Shown: positions 1 to 9,280, numbered from the stretch's first letter. The stretch: 64,000 nucleotides of DNA from RGIG1668 sp045124495 (GCA_045124495.1 JBGVLX010000051.1:1-64000), one strand, 5' to 3'. Notes: generated from the sequence alone by a model not told the origin. Program-made: numbers and translations.

Positions 1-2559
1 TGCCTGTGGTGGGATTTTGTCTATGTTTTTTCTGTTTACCGTAAACATCAAGGATACACAGCTGGTCAGTCCTGCTGCATCTTCTGCAAGGATTTCAATC
101 TGGTAGACTCCGTTTTCAAGACCGGAGGTTTCCACTTCGGCGATGGTGTTGTTTACGATTTCTTCCGTGCCACTGGCTATAATAACGGATTCTTCGTTTT
201 CACCGGTATCTGTAGCATCTCCGGTTTCACTGTTTTCTCCGGTTTCACTGCTGTCAGCAGAACTTTCTCCTGTTCCGGTATCCACCTTCCTTCTGGTTAC
301 GGTATAAGATTTTAATTCTTTATTATCCGTAATGCTGCCCATAATCACGATGTTTCCGGCAATGGCTCCATTGGTCTGTGAGGTCAGGGTAATATCCGGT
401 GGGATGACATCACTGTTATCGATTACGGTAACGGTGAAAGTTTTCACGGTTTCATTTCCCCCGATATCCACTGCAGTTGCAGTAACGGTATACTCTCCTG
501 CCTGTTCCGGCTGGTATCCGTATCTTCCATATGTGGTTCTGAATTCTTCCCCATTTACCTTCACGGAAAAAGAATTCACGCCGTAATCATCCATGGCGGA
601 GGCTTCGATGTAAAAAATTTCTCCGACTTCTGCCAGATTCGTACTTACCGTAAGGTTTACTTCCGGCGGGTTGGTATCTACAGGTTCCATATAGGTTCTT
701 GCCTCGGAGGTTTTTACCGCTGCCACTGCCGGACGGCTTACGGTTCCTTCGATGTCTGTTACCACATATTTTACAAGATAGGTGCTTCCCAGTTCCACCT
801 GGGTTGGAAATCTTCCTTCTGTCCACTGGGTATCTCCCAGTTCCTTATAATAAAATTTTTCTTCTCGGATACCTTTCCTTGAATCTGTCGGGTGGTCTGG
901 ATCTTCACTTGAGTAAACGACATTTACCAGACATTTGGTGCGGTCGGTTTCCGACTGCATGGTATTCACGGTAATGGATGCGGTCGGACGGTGCTGGGAT
1001 AAGATTAGTTTCTTATATTCGTCCGTGTCAGACCATTGGATGTAGGAATCCATTGCTTCATTGTCCCCGGTTGGGTCATCACTGACACGATGGCTGATTT
1101 CATAGGCACCGGCCTCGGTAAACATGGTAATCGGTGTTTCCTGTACCATGGTCTTGATTTCATCCTGTATTTCTCCGAATACAGAAGCATCATAACAGTA
1201 AGTCCATTCTTCCGTTCCCACCGGGTCATTTTCCGGATCCATGTATGTTCCGTTGTAAACCACTTCTTCGTCTGTAGCAATGGTATATCCAATGGCGTAA
1301 TCTTTCGATCGGATGTCCGCCACGATTCTTGCCACAATCTGTTCTACAGCTTCCTCTGCGTTTACCTGATAGGAGGAATCTTCCACCCCTTCATCCGAGG
1401 TACCGGATAGCCGGATATTTTCTCCCATTCCTTCCATGGAATTTAAGAGACCATTGTACTGATCCATGGTGGTTTCGTTTCCGATACCGAAAAACATAGC
1501 GTCATTTTTGATCATTGCTGCTGTTACATCTGCCATGGGATCGTGATCGGAAAGTTCCGGCACGGAAGTTTCACTTAAGTTAATGACGTAATGGTTGGTT
1601 CCCGGTGTCCATTCATGGCTGTTTACCACATCAGAAAGGCTTTCCCCGGTGATGGTCTGCATGGTGATATTTTTGAAAGTGAAGTAGGACTGTTGGGAAC
1701 AGTTATGGGCATAATGGCTGGTAATGGGACCATAACCATAAGCCTCCACCCCATCATCCGGCACAACATAATTCTCCACTACCAAAGTAGCACCATCATA
1801 TATTGTAATGGTATTTTTATCCACAATAATTTTAAAATGATGTTCTCCGTATACATCTTCAATTGGAAATGTCTGCAGTAAATTTCCGACGTACTGTATT
1901 TTCCAATAATAACCATTTCTGAAGTTTTCAAGCCCTGTTTGTCTCATCTGAATTATCTGTAAACCGGACTGGGTCACCAAAACACAGTATCCCTTAATAT
2001 AGTCATGTTCTGTATTTACTATGGTATTAAACAGGAATCCCCCACCTTCCATGCTATGCCAGTCCGTTCCGTCTCTCTGAAGGTCAAACTCGAAAACCTT
2101 GACACTGTCATCCTTATCATCCACAAAAAGGAAATCTTTTACTGCCGACTGGGAATATCCCATCATTTTGATGTCATTTCCCTCATACAGGATATGTTTT
2201 TCCATCGTTGGCAAATGCATATCCTGATAATTATAATGGTCATACTCCGTCCACGCAAAGGTATCCTGTGCCGTTAGAGCAGATGTGGACACGGTGCTTA
2301 CCTTAGCATCAATTCCCATCTCCTTAAGCCTTTCCTGTACCTTCTGGGTAGCAGCAGTATACTGGCTTAATATTTCTTCCTCTGCATTTCCTACTGTAAA
2401 TACAATATCTGCGGTTTTGCTTTTTTCCATACTCATGGAAGAAGTTGGTGCCTGATTGGTGATTTCAAACACTACCGTACTTTCTTGCCTGTCCGTGGTA
2501 TCATCACTAAGATATGCACTTTCGTCCAGTAATTCCGGTATGGTATCCTCAAAGGTTTC
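1..2559 (-). pseudogene. Large Ig-like surface protein, N-terminus missing, C-terminus outside window
   Basis: The frame is open for 853 codons from position 2559 to the window edge, but it begins directly after an in-frame TAG (2560-2562). No start codon with a ribosome binding site follows; the first internal ATG is at 2436 and has none. The translation shows, in order, a short acidic leader, a beta-rich stretch that resembles a LamG/concanavalin-like fold (IIVDKNTITIYDG), a segment whose ending VEQIVARIVADI recalls a VWA-type helix, and at least two Ig-like modules that open with PPEVNLTV and PPDITLTS. A Ser/Thr/Glu-rich linker follows near 200-290. The architecture is that of a secreted adhesin or surface protein. 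A signal peptide should be present and is not. I therefore read it as 5'-truncated, unless an upstream rearrangement can restore the start. Confidence 0.7.
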
Positions 2560-2568
2560 CTATAGTGT

Positions 2569-2593
2569 GTAGTACTATTTAAAACAGTACTGC
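2569..2593. repeat. Imperfect inverted repeat at the truncation junction
   Basis: GTAGTACTATTT (2569-2580) mirrors AAACAGTACTGC (2582-2593), with 10 of 12 positions matching. It lies exactly between the orphan start and the surviving surface-protein frame. It may be an operator carried in with foreign DNA or a recombination scar. The rest of 2560-2931 holds a 13-bp palindrome and the terminator of the Hsp70 gene; I see no convincing gene there. Confidence 0.4.
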
Positions 2594-2618
2594 ATGAAAA
2601 TAGCATTTTTCTAAATAT

Positions 2619-2639
2619 TCATTCTCTCTTAAATTTCAT
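2619..2639 (-). other. Orphan start site: strong RBS, ATG and six codons, then stop
   Basis: GGGAGG (2645-2650) sits 5 nt before ATG at 2639. The reading frame codes MKFKRE and stops at TGA (2619-2621). This looks like the preserved initiation site of the truncated surface-protein gene that resumes, in another frame, 80 bp downstream. It could instead be a minimal leader peptide. Confidence 0.45.
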
Positions 2640-2703
2640 ACTTTCCTCCCAATCCTCAAAATTTATATATATTTTACACTCTGTATCCTTTTTTCTGGCA
2701 GAA

Positions 2704-2716
2704 TGTAAATTTTACA
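2704..2716. promoter_or_regulatory. 13-bp palindrome, possible operator
   Basis: TGTAAATTTTACA is a perfect palindrome around one central base. It is about 65 bp upstream of the orphan start at 2639, where a promoter would be expected. The symmetry is typical of a dimeric helix-turn-helix repressor site. The regulator is unknown. Confidence 0.3.
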
Positions 2717-2807
2717 CATCGTAGCATAAAAAAGAAGAAAAACCAACCATTTTTTACCATTCTTACATACTATTTTCTTTAACTTATATTTCCTTACATA
2801 CAATACT

Positions 2808-2853
2808 AAAAAAAGCGTCTTTACAACAATTTTAGCTGTAAAAACGCTTTTTT
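2808..2853 (-). terminator. Terminator of the Hsp70 gene
   Basis: An 18-nt arm (2808-2825) and its near-perfect complement (2837-2853) carry GCGT..TTTACA/TGTAAA..ACGC, with A and T tracts at both ends. It lies about 80 bp past the Hsp70 stop and should work in both directions. Confidence 0.75.
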
Positions 2854-2931
2854 CATGCATGATTCTATTTTTTACTTTACTACTTCTAAAGTCGGACAGC
2901 GGAAACATATCTTCTTTCGTCTGGCTCTTTT

Positions 2932-4626
2932 TTAATTAAAATCTTCGTAACTATCCAAAAATTCTTTAAAATCATCTCTTTGCTTATTAATCTTCTTCTG
3001 ATCATGGGAATCTAGTGCAGCTTCAAATTTCATAATGTGGTGTTCAATAATTTTACGCTCGTCACCAAGATTTTCTTCATATAAGCGCTCCCCACGAAGC
3101 AATAATAACTTGTTTTCTTCCTGGTCTCTCGGATGAATTTTTAAATAAGAAAGTTCTTCAAATCGTTTCTTAATTTCTTCTTCTGTCATTTTAGTATACT
3201 GATTCTTAATAATCTGCGTAATCTTAGTGTCTGTTCCAATTACCTTTACTTCTACTTCCAATAAAGAATTAATATCATAGGTATAGGTAATATCAATGGC
3301 AACCTCTCCTGCCTTTTTCTTTGGAACATCTACATTTAATTCTCCTAAGAACAAATTATTTTTCGCATACCGGCTTTCGCCCTGTAATACCTTTACTCTT
3401 ATCTTAGGTTGGTAATCATGAGCAGTATACACCCTTTCCGTTCTACTTGCCGGAATGATGGTATTTCTTTCAATAATCGGACAAAAATGTCCATCTTCAT
3501 AGCGGTCCGAATCATTTTGAACTACCACTTCAGTTCCCAAGGTAAAAGGACACACATCTGTAAGAATCACTTCCCGGATGGAATCCTTTCTTTCCTTCAT
3601 AGCACCCTGTATGGCTGCACCTAATGCTACTGCTTCATCCGGATTAATGTTTAAATCCGGCATGGTGCGGAATAATCTGCTGACAAATTTACGCACCAGG
3701 GTTAATTTCGTAGCGCCACCAACTAAAACTACCTTGTCAATATCAGATAATTTTACTCCTGCATCCGATAAACTTTTCTTAACCGGTTCTTTCATCCGGT
3801 CAAATAACTCTTCACATGCTTTTTCATAGGTATCAATGGACAATTCAAAATCATAACTTTGATCCTGAATCACACAATTCATCTTAGATACTCTGTTATC
3901 TTCAAATCCTAATTTACACTTTTCAGCCTGTTTATTGATATGCTTTAATTCCTTTTGTGAAAGACTTTCTTTCGACAAATCTTTAAATTCATTGAAAAAC
4001 AAATCAACAATAACCTCTGTAAAATCTTCTCCACCTAAAAAATTATCGCCTGCAACTGCATGCACTTCTAAAATATTTTCAAACAATTCCAGAATGGATA
4101 CATCAAAAGTACCTCCACCTAAGTCAAACACAAGAAACTTTGCATTTTCTTTACTCTGATAAAGTCCATAGGCTATCGCTGCTGCAGTTGGTTCACTAAT
4201 AATCCGTTCTACTTTTAATCCAGCCAGTTCACCCGCTCTTTTCGTTGCTTTTCTTCTTTCATCATTAAAATATGCCGGTACGCTAATAACTGCTTCCGTA
4301 ACTTCTTCCCCTAAAAACTCCTCTGCATCTTCCTTTAATGAGCGAAGCACAAAAGAGGACAATTCTTCTGCCTTAAATGTTTTATTACCTAATTTAAATT
4401 CTTTGTCACTCCCCATATCCCTTTTAAATACACTGGCAGCGGTATCAGGATATAATAACATTCTTTCCTTCGCAGTTTTTCCAATATACAGCTTGTCCTC
4501 CTCATCTATACTTATAACAGAAGGCGTAAGATGTTCTCCTAATCGATTCGGAATAATCTTTGGTCCTTCTTCGGTATAATAAGCAACTAAACTGTTTGTC
4601 GTTCCTAAATCAATTCCTACTATCAT
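2932..4626 (-). CDS. Hsp70 family chaperone, HscC/DnaK-like
   Basis: An ATP-dependent protein-folding chaperone of the cytoplasm. At 564 residues it is shorter than housekeeping DnaK (about 610-640) and close to HscC. The nucleotide-binding domain covers about residues 1-360, with phosphate loop DLGTTNS (6-12), FDLGGGTFDVS (167-177) and VLVGGATKL near 305. A beta-sandwich substrate-binding domain follows, then a short helical tail rich in Lys and Asp without the usual long lid. No J-domain or GrpE gene is adjacent and there is no CIRCE-like operator, so it is probably a secondary Hsp70 outside the main heat-shock operon. It has its own promoter (4681-4710) and terminator. The family assignment is firm. 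The exact paralogue name is not. Confidence 0.93.
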   Translation of the reverse strand: MIVGIDLGTTNSLVAYYTEEGPKIIPNRLGEHLTPSVISIDEEDKLYIGKTAKERMLLYPDTAASVFKRDMGSDKEFKLGNKTFKAEELSSFVLRSLKEDAEEFLGEEVTEAVISVPAYFNDERRKATKRAGELAGLKVERIISEPTAAAIAYGLYQSKENAKFLVFDLGGGTFDVSILELFENILEVHAVAGDNFLGGEDFTEVIVDLFFNEFKDLSKESLSQKELKHINKQAEKCKLGFEDNRVSKMNCVIQDQSYDFELSIDTYEKACEELFDRMKEPVKKSLSDAGVKLSDIDKVVLVGGATKLTLVRKFVSRLFRTMPDLNINPDEAVALGAAIQGAMKERKDSIREVILTDVCPFTLGTEVVVQNDSDRYEDGHFCPIIERNTIIPASRTERVYTAHDYQPKIRVKVLQGESRYAKNNLFLGELNVDVPKKKAGEVAIDITYTYDINSLLEVEVKVIGTDTKITQIIKNQYTKMTEEEIKKRFEELSYLKIHPRDQEENKLLLLRGERLYEENLGDERKIIEHHIMKFEAALDSHDQKKINKQRDDFKEFLDSYEDFN

Positions 4627-4680
4627 TTTACTTATACCTTTCTTTCCCCATATTTTCTTTCACTTTTTCCAATACTATAT

Positions 4681-4710
4681 ATCATACCACATTTCATTAC
4701 ATATTGTAAA
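4681..4710 (-). promoter_or_regulatory. Sigma-A-like promoter of the Hsp70 gene
   Basis: On the minus strand a -35 TTTACA (4705-4710) and -10 TATGAT (4681-4686) are separated by 18 bp, 55 bp upstream of the start codon. Confidence 0.55.
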
Positions 4711-4760
4711 ATAGTTTTTCACGAAATGCAGAAATACAAATAGTTCCAATAAAAACAAAA

Positions 4761-4805
4761 AGAAAATCTTTCAAATTTTCCATTAGCATTTCTGAAAGAT
4801 TCTCT
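4761..4805 (-). terminator. Terminator after the repeat-bearing gene remnant
   Basis: AGAGAATCTTTCA pairs with the complementary arm around a 19-nt loop with one mismatch. On the minus strand it is followed by TTTTCTTTTTGTTTTT. It lies 65 bp past the stop of the repeat remnant, which suggests that the remnant kept its native 3' end. Confidence 0.6.
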
Positions 4806-4869
4806 ATCTTAGATTCAAAAATTCAGAAAATAAAAATCCTAACTAAAAATTTTCCTCTATGGTTTCCGG

Positions 4870-5142
4870 CTAATTTATATTGTCCGAAGTGTTCGTTTCC
4901 TCCGACGACTCCATTCCCTCCGGTATTTGTGTCCTATCCGGTTTCACCATTCCCTCTGGCATTTGGGTTCCATTTGGTTTCACCATCTCTTCCGAAAATT
5001 GCGTTCTATCCGGTTTATCCATTCCCTCCGGAAATTGTGTTCCATCTGTTTTTCCCTTTCCTTCCGGAAATTGTGTTCCCTCCGGTATTCCCATTCCTTC
5101 CGGAAATTGTGTTCCCTCCGGTATTCCCATTCCTTCCGGAAG
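4870..5142 (-). pseudogene. 3' remnant of a PEG-repeat (CotH-like/lipoprotein tail) gene
   Basis: The open frame starts right after two in-frame TAA codons (5143-5148). It encodes six 12-residue repeats of the type MGIPEGTQFPEG, which decay to MVKPDRTQIPEG, then an acidic tail ending at 4870. An ATG at 5130 exists, but the GGAAGGA before it is itself part of the repeat. Pro-Glu-Gly-Thr-Gln tails of this kind occur at the C-terminus of some secreted CotH-like proteins in Clostridia (family knowledge, not proven here). I read this as the end of a deleted gene: stop and terminator remain, while the body is gone and the repeats abut the gatB terminator. A real short secreted peptide cannot be excluded, but no signal sequence is present. 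Confidence 0.5.
4915..5142. repeat. 36-bp tandem repeat array (six copies)
   Basis: Six head-to-tail 36-bp units with boundaries at 5130, 5094, 5058, 5022, 4986 and 4950. The two units nearest gatB are identical at protein level, and divergence grows toward the tail. A partial unit leads in at 5131-5142. Because the period is a multiple of three, several frames stay open on both strands. Confidence 0.8.
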
Positions 5143-5156
5143 TTATTATTTTCTTC

Positions 5157-5240
5157 AAAAAAAGAACTGTATACTATAAATCAAATTATTGAAAACAACT
5201 CATCATTCATATTTCCATTTATAGTAACAGTTCTTTTTTA
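5157..5240 (-). terminator. Terminator of the gatCAB operon
   Basis: Arms 5157-5181 and 5217-5240 are complementary over about 24 positions with one bulge (ATTTATAGTA/TATACTATAAAT). They enclose a 35-nt loop and end in seven T on the minus strand. The arm begins 5 bp past the gatB stop. Confidence 0.75.
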
Positions 5241-5245
5241 TTTCA

Positions 5246-6676
5246 TTATAAAATTTCTTTTAAAATCTGATTAATCATGGAAGGATCTGCTTTTCCCTTC
5301 ATTGCCTTCATAGTCTGTCCTACTAAAAATCCAATGGCTTTTTCTTTACCATTTCGATAATCTTCTACCGACTGTGGATTATTAGAAACTACCTCTTCGA
5401 TAACCTTCCTTAAGGCACCTTCATCATTCACTGTCTTTAATCCATGTTCTTCCACATATTTTTCCGGATCAATATTATCGTAGAATACCTTTTCGAACAC
5501 TTCTTTTGCCACTGTACTGTTAACAGCTTTACTTTCCGTCAATGCTATCAGTTTCGCTAAATTATCTGCACTAAACTTAAGGTCTTCGACTTCCATTTCA
5601 TTTTCCTTCAACAAACGCATCGTTTCTACCATCAGCCAGTTCGATACTTTCTTTGGAGCAGCACCTAAAGCTATGGTTTCTTCAAACAAATCTGCCATAC
5701 GCTTGGAAGAAGTAATAATATCAATATCATATTCCGGTATATCAAATTCCTTCTGGTATCTTTCTTTTTTCTCATCTCGTAATTCCGGCTGTCTGCTCTT
5801 AACTTCTTCTAACCATTCTTCACTAATGATAATTGGCACCAAATCCGGATCAGGGAAATAACGGTAATCCTGGGCATCTTCTTTCGAACGCATAGCATAG
5901 GAACATTCCTTATTATCATCCCATCTTCTGGTTTCCTGAATCACCGGTTTTCCTTCTTCTAATAAATCAATTTGTCTTTCCCGTTCCGCCTCAATGGCTC
6001 TGGCAATCGCCTTAAAGGAATTTAAGTTCTTGGTTTCTGTTCTGGTTCCAAATTCCTTCGCACCAACTTCACGAACAGATAAGTTCACATCTGCTCTCAT
6101 GGAACCTTCATTTAACTTACAATCGGAAGCACCTAGATACTGGATGATCATTCTTAACTTTTCAAGGTAAGCAATGACTTCATCTGCTGAACGCATATCT
6201 GGTTCTGATACGATTTCTATCAATGGAACACCGGAACGATTAAAATCAACTAAAGTGGAATCATCCCAGGAGTCATGCACAAGTTTACCTGCATCTTCTT
6301 CCATATGAATTTCATGAATACGAACATATTTTTTCTCGCCATTTACATTGATTTCAATCTTTCCATCCCTGCAAATTGGATAATAAAGTTGGGAAATCTG
6401 ATAATTTTGTGGATTATCCGGATAAAAATAATTCTTTCGGTCAAACTTACAATTTCTTGTAATGGAACAATTAGTAGAAAGTCCAACAGCAATGGCTTTT
6501 TCCACTACTGCCTTATTTAAAACAGGAAGGGAACCTGGCATTCCGGAACATACCGGGCAGGTATGGGTATTCGGTGCACCACCAAATTCTGTACTACATC
6601 CACAAAAAATCTTAGTTTTCGTTGAAAGTTCTACGTGTACTTCCAAACCAATGACGGTTTCATACGCTTTGCTCAT
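5246..6676 (-). CDS. gatB: Asp/Glu-tRNA(Asn/Gln) amidotransferase subunit B
   Basis: The tRNA-binding and kinase subunit of GatCAB, which converts mischarged Asp-tRNA(Asn) and Glu-tRNA(Gln) to the amide forms in the cytoplasm. The 476 residues match the family. The N-terminus has the GatB signature IGLEVHVEL, the Zn ligands FCGCS..CPVCSGMPG, and KNYFYPDNPQNYQIS; the C-terminal YqeY-like tail ends near the stop. The ATG overlaps the gatA stop by one base (TAATG) and has the RBS AAAGGAGGGG 8 nt upstream, so the two genes are translationally coupled. It is the last gene of gatC-gatA-gatB and is followed at once by a terminator. Confidence 0.98.
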   Translation of the reverse strand: MSKAYETVIGLEVHVELSTKTKIFCGCSTEFGGAPNTHTCPVCSGMPGSLPVLNKAVVEKAIAVGLSTNCSITRNCKFDRKNYFYPDNPQNYQISQLYYPICRDGKIEINVNGEKKYVRIHEIHMEEDAGKLVHDSWDDSTLVDFNRSGVPLIEIVSEPDMRSADEVIAYLEKLRMIIQYLGASDCKLNEGSMRADVNLSVREVGAKEFGTRTETKNLNSFKAIARAIEAERERQIDLLEEGKPVIQETRRWDDNKECSYAMRSKEDAQDYRYFPDPDLVPIIISEEWLEEVKSRQPELRDEKKERYQKEFDIPEYDIDIITSSKRMADLFEETIALGAAPKKVSNWLMVETMRLLKENEMEVEDLKFSADNLAKLIALTESKAVNSTVAKEVFEKVFYDNIDPEKYVEEHGLKTVNDEGALRKVIEEVVSNNPQSVEDYRNGKEKAIGFLVGQTMKAMKGKADPSMINQILKEIL

Positions 6677-8148
6677 TATTTATCCCCTCCTTTTACCATT
6701 TCCGGTCGTTCATATGTCTTTGTCTGTTCAAAGGCATATGCAGCTCTTATGATCTTCTTTTCTTCAAATGCATTGCCAATCAACTGTAAACCGATTGGAA
6801 GACCCTTAGAATCTTTTCCGCAAGGAAGACTGATTCCCGGAAGTCCTGCAAGATTTACAGATACCGTATATATATCACCCAAATACATCTTAATCGGATC
6901 ACTTAAACTCTTTCCTACTTCCAAAGCTGTAGTAGGAGCTGTTGGTCCTAAAATTACATCATATTTTTCAAATGCTTTATCAAAAGCCTGCTTAATCAAC
7001 GCCTTTACCTTTAATGCCTTAACATAATATGCATCATAATATCCGGAACTTAAAACAAAGGAACCAAGCATAATTCTACGTTTCACTTCAGAACCAAATC
7101 CTTCTGAACGTGTCTTTTTATACATACTATGAAGACCGTCAAAATCTTTGGTACGATAACCATACTTCACACCATCGAAACGTTCCAGATTCGAACTTGC
7201 TTCTGCTGCTGCAATTACATAATAAGCTGGAATCGCATATTCTACCAGATTTAAATCAAATTCCTCTACGATAGCGCCTTTTTCCTCTAAAACCCTTGCA
7301 GCATTTAATACTGCTTCCTTTACTTCCTTATCCAGACCTTCTCCAAAATAATCTTTTGGAATTCCGATTTTCATTCCTTTTACATCGTCTACCAAAGCGG
7401 AAGTAAAGTCCTTCTCTTTCAGTTCTACTGAAGTTGAATCCTTTTTATCATGACTAGAAATAATCTCTAAAATCGTAGCACAATCTGTCACATCTTTCGC
7501 TAAAGGTCCAATCTGATCCAAAGAAGAACCATAAGCAATTAAACCATATCTGGATACCGTACCGTAGGTCGGTTTAATACCTGTTACTCCACAAAAAGAA
7601 GCCGGCTGACGAATGGAACCACCCGTATCGGAACCTAACGCATAGAAACATTCTTCTGCTGCTACTGCCGCCGCAGAACCACCGGAAGAACCTCCTGGCA
7701 CATGATTCCCATTCCATGGATTTCTGGTAATACCATAATAAGAAGTTTCTGTCGTACTTCCCATAGCAAATTCATCCATATTGGTTTTACCTATAATCAC
7801 TGCACCTGCATCCTCTAAATTTTTTACAGCCTCTGCCGTATAAGTAGGATTAAAATTACTTAGTATTTTTGAACTACAGGTTGTAAGCATACCCTTCGTA
7901 CACATATTATCTTTTATAGCCACCGGTACACCTGCTAACGGTCCTGTAAGTTCCCCTGCGTCAATTTGTTTTTGGACCTTTGCAGCTTTTTCCAACGCAC
8001 CTTCTTTATCCAAAGTGACATAACAATTTAAGTCTTTCTCTGATTTTTCAATCTGGGCGAACACTGCCTCCACAGCTTCCACTACAGACACTTCTTTTGC
8101 TTTTATTTTTTTCCCAAGCTCTACCGCTGTTAAACTAGTAAGTTCCAC
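6676..8148 (-). CDS. gatA: Asp/Glu-tRNA(Asn/Gln) amidotransferase subunit A
   Basis: The glutaminase subunit of GatCAB, which releases ammonia from Gln for transamidation. It has the amidase-signature domain with VAIKDN (catalytic Lys) and GGSSGGSAAAVA (cis-Ser and nucleophile Ser), then SDTGGSIRQPA. The length of 490 is typical. I place the start at GTG 8148 because AGAGGTG (8155-8161) stands 6 nt upstream; the earlier in-frame GTG at 8157 lies inside that RBS. The gene follows gatC by 11 bp and overlaps gatB by one base. Confidence 0.97.
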   Translation of the reverse strand: MELTSLTAVELGKKIKAKEVSVVEAVEAVFAQIEKSEKDLNCYVTLDKEGALEKAAKVQKQIDAGELTGPLAGVPVAIKDNMCTKGMLTTCSSKILSNFNPTYTAEAVKNLEDAGAVIIGKTNMDEFAMGSTTETSYYGITRNPWNGNHVPGGSSGGSAAAVAAEECFYALGSDTGGSIRQPASFCGVTGIKPTYGTVSRYGLIAYGSSLDQIGPLAKDVTDCATILEIISSHDKKDSTSVELKEKDFTSALVDDVKGMKIGIPKDYFGEGLDKEVKEAVLNAARVLEEKGAIVEEFDLNLVEYAIPAYYVIAAAEASSNLERFDGVKYGYRTKDFDGLHSMYKKTRSEGFGSEVKRRIMLGSFVLSSGYYDAYYVKALKVKALIKQAFDKAFEKYDVILGPTAPTTALEVGKSLSDPIKMYLGDIYTVSVNLAGLPGISLPCGKDSKGLPIGLQLIGNAFEEKKIIRAAYAFEQTKTYERPEMVKGGDK

Positions 8149-8159
8149 TGAATTCACCT

Positions 8160-8465
8160 CTATTCTACAGTCTTTGGCACCTGATAAGCACCATCTTTTT
8201 GTTCTGGAGCGTTAAATAACATATTCTCCCTGTCGTCTCCATTGGTTACAATATCTTCACGAAATACATTATGAACAGAAAAGGTATGGCTCATAGGGAC
8301 TACATCTTCTGTATCCAGTTCATTTAGCTTGTCTATATAATCCAGCATACTCTCCATGTCTTTTTTTGCCTGTTCTTTTTCTTCCTTATCCAGTTCAAGT
8401 TTTGCTAAAATACCCACATATTCAATGGTATCGTCTGAAATTACATTTGCCATATTAAAAACCAT
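8160..8465 (-). CDS. gatC: Asp/Glu-tRNA(Asn/Gln) amidotransferase subunit C
   Basis: The small belt subunit that stabilises the GatA-GatB pair. About 100 residues, with the helical start DDTIEYVGILAKLELDKEE, a central MLDYIDKLNELD and the extended tail FREDIVTN..NAPEQKDGAYQVPKTVE typical of GatC. Three starts are possible: GTG 8471, ATG 8465 and ATG 8453. AGAGAG (8471-8476) is 5 nt before 8465, which I prefer. By homology the protein may really begin at 8453 (MANVISDD). First gene of the operon. Confidence 0.92.
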   Translation of the reverse strand: MVFNMANVISDDTIEYVGILAKLELDKEEKEQAKKDMESMLDYIDKLNELDTEDVVPMSHTFSVHNVFREDIVTNGDDRENMLFNAPEQKDGAYQVPKTVE

Positions 8466-8528
8466 GCACACTCTCTGAAGAAAAACAAAAAGGTATGCAT
8501 TTTCCTTTCTTATTATTTTCTAATTTTC

Positions 8529-8550
8529 ATACCAAACATCCCTTTGGTAT
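8529..8550. promoter_or_regulatory. Palindrome upstream of gatC, possible operator or leader hairpin
   Basis: ATACCAAA and TTTGGTAT flank CATCCC, giving perfect 8-bp arms. It lies 65 bp upstream of gatC, between that gene and the terminator of the preceding one. I do not recognise the regulator and found no T-box signature here. Confidence 0.35.
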
Positions 8551-8561
8551 AAACAGCAACG

Positions 8562-8586
8562 AAAAATCAGCTGTTATGCTGATTTT
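8562..8586 (-). terminator. Terminator after the unknown anchored protein
   Basis: AAAATCAGC/GCTGATTTTT arms around a 6-nt loop, with T tracts on both strands. It is 55 bp past the stop of the gene at 8642. Confidence 0.65.
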
Positions 8587-8641
8587 CCATAAAAGCCTTT
8601 TTCTTCATTATCCTCAATGCCTCTCAACATATCCCGGATTT

Positions 8642-9280
8642 TTATTTTAATGTTGTAAGTGATTTGTATATTACATAATTATTAATATAAATCATAGATG
8701 TTATATCACCTGATGCATCACTCACAATAATCACACACTCTTTTCCATTCTCACTTTCATAAAGTCTGGCTGATTTACCTCCGGCTAATTCATAATCTGT
8801 AGAGGCATCTGTGTCAAAGGTAAAATCAACTTCTATTTCAGAAAGTGGATCTCCAATACCAACGCCGAAGAGTTTATTTTTCTTATCATCTCCATTTACC
8901 AATACTCCAAAACGTCCCTGTGCCGGTGTATCCACAACATATACATTCTCCGTTCCATATACATGATAACCAATAGCATTCATAAAGAATTCATCCATAA
9001 TAGCGCTATTCTCAACAAAAGCGGTGCCAAATGTCTGTTCCAGCTGTTCATTTGATTTTAAATATGTTGTTTCAATTTTGATTTCCGGTCGTTTATATTC
9101 GTCAATCCAGGCTTTACCATAATGATAAACCACTGCTATAATCGCAATTATAACGATGATTTTGAAAAATCCCTTAAAATTAACGTTTACGCCGCCACTT
9201 TTCTTTGGTTTTTTTACATTTGTGTTATTGATCACTATTGGTGAATCGGTTAAATCATAAAATTCATTTCCATTGCTCAT
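8642..9280 (-). CDS. Unknown membrane-anchored extracytoplasmic protein
   Basis: I do not recognise this 212-residue protein. The N-terminal 30 residues are polar and end in the basic patch KKPKKSGG. One hydrophobic segment follows at about 37-53 (FFKIIVIIAIIAVVY), then a 155-residue exported domain that is acidic and free of cysteines, with alternating beta-like segments such as ENVYVVDTPAQGRFGVLVNG and ECVIIVSDASGDITSMIY. That is a type II anchored topology. It has its own terminator and no clear operon partner, and the neighbours (gatCAB, an ABC exporter) do not suggest a role. Start ATG 9280 has GGGAGGAAA just upstream. Confidence 0.8.
   Translation of the reverse strand: MSNGNEFYDLTDSPIVINNTNVKKPKKSGGVNVNFKGFFKIIVIIAIIAVVYHYGKAWIDEYKRPEIKIETTYLKSNEQLEQTFGTAFVENSAIMDEFFMNAIGYHVYGTENVYVVDTPAQGRFGVLVNGDDKKNKLFGVGIGDPLSEIEVDFTFDTDASTDYELAGGKSARLYESENGKECVIIVSDASGDITSMIYINNYVIYKSLTTLK

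Noticed and set aside
2663..2908. 81-codon frame on the minus strand between the surface-protein remnant and the Hsp70 gene
   Set aside because: It runs through the Hsp70 terminator and the palindrome region, has no RBS and no recognisable domain.
4915..5142. CRISPR array in the 36-bp repeats
   Set aside because: Units are contiguous without spacers, keep a reading frame and diverge gradually; this is a coding minisatellite.
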